Source: Methanothrix sp. (GTDB lineage Archaea > Halobacteriota > Methanosarcinia > Methanotrichales > Methanotrichaceae). From it: a DNA stretch of 5,325 bases. The notes beneath the pieces were generated by a model. The model was not told where the DNA came from. It saw only the letters and a program-made list of their open reading frames with translations, and did not search any database. Location: NCBI GenBank assembly GCA_028688535.1, contig JAQTXY010000165.1, positions 1 through 5,325 on the forward strand, written 5' to 3'. This document shows positions 5,093-5,325 of the stretch, piece after piece. A program made the position numbers and the translations under genes. The first letter of the stretch is position 1; every line of letters begins with the position of its first letter.

Positions 5093-5325
5093 GCCGACTC
5101 CTTCTTCAGCACACTCTTAATGATGCGCTTGACGTTATCTGTACTGGCATAGTCTCGCCGGGATGCATCCACGCCGTCTTCACCGTACTGGAACTGGACG
5201 ATCATGCCTCTCGTCTCCTTGACTGTGCCGTCGTACCTTACCTCCAGGTCCTGCAGAGCATTTACCAGCCGCCGCTGCAGGTATCCGCTCTGGGATGTCC
5301 TGATGGCCGTATCCACCAGACCCTC
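5089..5325 (-). CDS. rpoA1: DNA-directed RNA polymerase subunit A' (Rpo1N), C-terminal end, partial
   Basis: Only the last 78 codons are in the window; the gene continues past the right edge. The visible part opens with [20 protein letters not shown], the near-universal motif just after the bridge helix of the largest RNA polymerase subunit. It continues with [19 protein letters not shown] and [18 protein letters not shown]. It ends at a TGA (5091-5089) that overlaps the rpoA2 ATG. The break between A' and A'' falls at the usual archaeal position, between this motif region and the trigger loop. A GTG at 5316 is an internal Val codon, not a start. Confidence 0.97.
   Translation of the reverse strand, partial: EGLVDTAIRTSQSGYLQRRLVNALQDLEVRYDGTVKETRGMIVQFQYGEDGVDASRRDYASTDNVKRIIKSVLKKESA

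Overview
The window is archaeal and probably comes from a methanogen-type euryarchaeote. The evidence is an RNA polymerase largest subunit split into A' and A'', an eL30 gene, a short two-KH NusA-like protein, archaeal-type uS12 and uS7, AT-rich TATA-like promoter boxes and GGTGA/GAGG ribosome binding sites. The finer placement (Methanosarcinales or Methanotrichales relatives) is only an impression from the protein sequences.

The right 60% (about 2185-5325, minus strand) is the conserved transcription/translation operon, read right to left: the 3' end of rpoA1, rpoA2, rpl30e, nusA, rps12 and rps7. The genes are packed with 4-nt ATGA overlaps or gaps of a few to about 30 nt. The run ends after rps7 at a hairpin terminator. 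The elongation factor 2 gene, which often follows rps7 in archaea, is not next in line.

The middle (1546-2134) holds one minus-strand gene for an unrecognised 160-residue protein with three CxxC motifs. It has its own promoter and a strong ribosome binding site, and it is visibly more AT-rich than the operon. A 10-bp tandem repeat lies just upstream of its TATA-like box.

The left part (about 213-1534, plus strand) is a TnpB-only element of the IS200/IS605 superfamily (IS1341 type). Its tnpB has an apparently complete RuvC triad and zinc finger. Its right end has the usual GAAG-hairpin-GGGAGGAAGTCAC layout, so an omega/reRNA overlapping the 3' end is expected. Upstream lies a second, degenerate copy of the same right-end hairpin in the same orientation, inside an open frame that looks like the C-terminal tail of another TnpB. 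The locus therefore seems to have received TnpB elements more than once. The element stops 11 nt before the stop codon of the convergent zinc-motif gene, so the guide part of the predicted omegaRNA would be antisense to that gene's 3' end. A possible small coiled-coil protein gene occupies 42-212.

No rRNA, tRNA, CRISPR array or Y1 transposase (tnpA) was seen.
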